Of a stretch of DNA of 14,668 bases, positions 13,299 through 14,668 are shown piece by piece; the stretch's first letter is position 1; every line of letters starts with the position of its first letter. Source of the DNA: Firmicutes bacterium UBA1535 (GTDB lineage Bacteria > Bacillota > Clostridia > Tissierellales > Sedimentibacteraceae). Below the pieces are notes generated by a model that was not told the origin of the DNA, searched no databases, and saw only the letters and a list, made by a program, of their open reading frames with translations. The position numbers were made by a program, and so were the translations under genes. The stretch is from positions 6,986 through 21,653 of the forward strand of contig DCPV01000131.1 of NCBI GenBank assembly GCA_002323775.1, given 5' to 3'.

Positions 13299-14668
13299 AT
13301 GAAAAAAGTATTGTGCATAGCTTTGTGCTTAATGTTTATTATGTCAAATATCACAACTGCATTTGCACTAGAAAATGACTATGAGAACAATTGGGCAAAA
13401 AATGAAATCGAGTACATGAAGAACAGAGGAATAATTTCAGGATACCCTGATGGAAGCTTTAAGCCTTCCAGTAACATGAGCAAGGCAGAGTTTTATAAGG
13501 TCATTAATAAGATAATGGGGTTTACTAACGAGTCTGAAATTAATTTTAGTGATGTTGTTCCGGAAAATTGGTACTACGATGAGGTAGCTAAAGGTGTAGC
13601 AGCTAATTACATAATTCCTGCTGTATCACTAGATGCTGGTAAAAATATTAACAGAGGTGAAGTGGCAAGAATAATCGGTATAGTTTTCAACATAGAGGGA
13701 GACAAGCATGAAGCTAATTTTACAGATAATGACACTATACCAGAAGAACTTAAAGCTATTATTGGCGGACTTAAGAAAAACGGGTTTATAAATGGCTATC
13801 CTGATGGAAGTTTTAGAGTCAATGCTGAAATCACAAGGGCAGAGGTAGTAAAAATGCTGCATAATATTGCAGGTGAAATAGTTAACGAGGAAGGTATTAT
13901 CAGTAAAAACGCAGATAAAAACCTTATCGTTAATACATCGGATGTAACTCTAAAGGATATGGAAATAGGAGGAAACCTTTATCTGGCAGAGGGGATAGGC
14001 GAAGGTGATGTATCTCTTGACAATGTTAAAGTAAAAAACATAGCAATAGTTAATGGTGGCGGAGCAAACAGCATTGATATAAAAAATTCTCAATTAAAAT
14101 CCTTGCTTCTTGATAAAAAACAAAATTTACTTAATATAATTCTTTCAAATACAAAGATAGACAATGCTACAAATACAAATCAAATAAAATTACAGCTTAC
14201 TCAAGGAAGTATTATTAAAAATCTTGAGCTTAAAGATAAGGCAGAGCTTGTTTTAGAAAAAAATGCTTTAGTAGAAAATCTTAAAATAACGGGTGGAGAC
14301 ATATCTATAAATGCTCAGGGTTCAATAAATTACATAGAATCTGTTGTTAAGTTTAAGGTCAATGGAGCAGAAGCAAATGCTAATACGAAGTATAAAATAG
14401 TTGATGGAAAATTAATGCCATTAAATGCAATAGTATCATCAAGTAGTGGAACAGGGGATTATATACCGCAGCCGATAGAGTACACAGTAACTTTTAAACT
14501 AGAAGGTGGTAATATAGCTGGAAAAACAGATGATAAGCTTGAAAAAGTAATAGATAAATCTACTGTAAAAGAGCCATCAGCACCTATTAGAGATGGCTAC
14601 AGTTTCGTAGGCTGGTTTGAAGATGGACGTGAAGAAAAATTTAATTTTTCAACACTTATAACGAAAAA
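13299..14668 (+). CDS. SLH domain surface protein, 5' part (continues past window end)
   Basis: The first 456 codons of an exported cell-surface protein; no stop codon is reached. A signal peptide covers about 1-23 (charged MKK, hydrophobic core, likely cleavage after AFA). Three SLH motifs follow at about 27-73, 83-131 and 141-190 (each with a WAKNEIEYMKNRG- or GYPDGSF-like block and a KAE/RGE/RAE turn). Tandem SLH motifs usually bind pyruvylated secondary cell-wall polymer. Residues about 200-375 are a repetitive beta-rich stretch (GGNLYLAEGIGEGDVSLDNV; NGGGANSIDIKNS) resembling a beta-helix. A short Ser/Gly linker leads into YTVTFKLEGGNI through GYSFVGWFEDG, a Listeria-Bacteroides (InlB B-like) repeat, probably the first of several. 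AGAGGGG lies 7 bases before the ATG. The role (adhesin or enzyme) depends on the missing C-terminal part. Confidence 0.88.
   Translation, partial: MKKVLCIALCLMFIMSNITTAFALENDYENNWAKNEIEYMKNRGIISGYPDGSFKPSSNMSKAEFYKVINKIMGFTNESEINFSDVVPENWYYDEVAKGVAANYIIPAVSLDAGKNINRGEVARIIGIVFNIEGDKHEANFTDNDTIPEELKAIIGGLKKNGFINGYPDGSFRVNAEITRAEVVKMLHNIAGEIVNEEGIISKNADKNLIVNTSDVTLKDMEIGGNLYLAEGIGEGDVSLDNVKVKNIAIVNGGGANSIDIKNSQLKSLLLDKKQNLLNIILSNTKIDNATNTNQIKLQLTQGSIIKNLELKDKAELVLEKNALVENLKITGGDISINAQGSINYIESVVKFKVNGAEANANTKYKIVDGKLMPLNAIVSSSSGTGDYIPQPIEYTVTFKLEGGNIAGKTDDKLEKVIDKSTVKEPSAPIRDGYSFVGWFEDGREEKFNFSTLITK

Noticed and set aside
1..14668. CRISPR array, tRNA, rRNA or prophage structural genes
   Set aside because: No regularly spaced repeats, tRNA-like cloverleaf, rRNA-like GC-rich block or phage structural protein was seen. 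The name virion core protein given to relatives of the SPFH gene is a misannotation.

Overview
The window is AT-rich (roughly 30% G+C by eye). Its genes have strong AGGAGG-type ribosome binding sites, promoters close to TTGACA-N16/17-TATAAT, and terminators that are stems followed by U-runs. A surface protein carries SLH domains and a Listeria-Bacteroides type repeat, next to a dCache-type chemoreceptor and B. subtilis YdjG/YdjI-like proteins. Together these suggest a motile, low-G+C Gram-positive anaerobe of the Clostridia. The genus cannot be settled from the sequence. Use of SLH rather than CWB2 anchoring argues against Clostridioides difficile itself.

Layout, left to right. (1) At 1-195 there is only intergenic DNA with a long bidirectional terminator hairpin. 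(2) At 196-1838 a nucleoside hydrolase (minus) and a Crp/Fnr-type regulator (plus) diverge from an 86-bp region holding one dyad, well placed for joint control. (3) At 2035-2925 (minus) is a YitT-family membrane protein with its own promoter and terminator. (4) At 3203-3829 (minus) is a small serine recombinase. It diverges from a large methyl-accepting chemotaxis protein at 4220-6370. The DNA between them holds a near-perfect 24-bp palindrome, a related second site and a spaced direct repeat, which together look like the recombinase's own res-type site. (5) At 6581-6966 is a decayed lipoprotein gene with several frameshifts and a lost lipobox cysteine.

(6) At 7113-9675 is a two-gene tldD-tldE operon. 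It is driven by a consensus promoter embedded in a perfect 15-bp inverted repeat and ends at a strong terminator. (7) At 9763-12834 is an envelope module. A DUF4236 membrane protein with a C-terminal Cys/His domain (minus) diverges from a YdjG-like double-zinc-ribbon membrane protein, which is followed by a YdjI-like SPFH protein with a C-terminal zinc ribbon. All three carry small metal-binding cysteine clusters. In B. subtilis the last two families belong to the PspA-linked ydjFGHI operon, but no PspA or YdjH homologue lies here. (8) At 13299-14668 is the 5' part of an exported, SLH-anchored surface protein that runs off the end of the window. It has a good promoter and a long hairpin in its leader.

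No rRNA, tRNA, CRISPR array, transposase or recognised riboswitch was seen. The likeliest places for something undescribed are the recombinase/res-like region, the tldDE operator, the hydrolase/regulator control region and the zinc-ribbon envelope trio.
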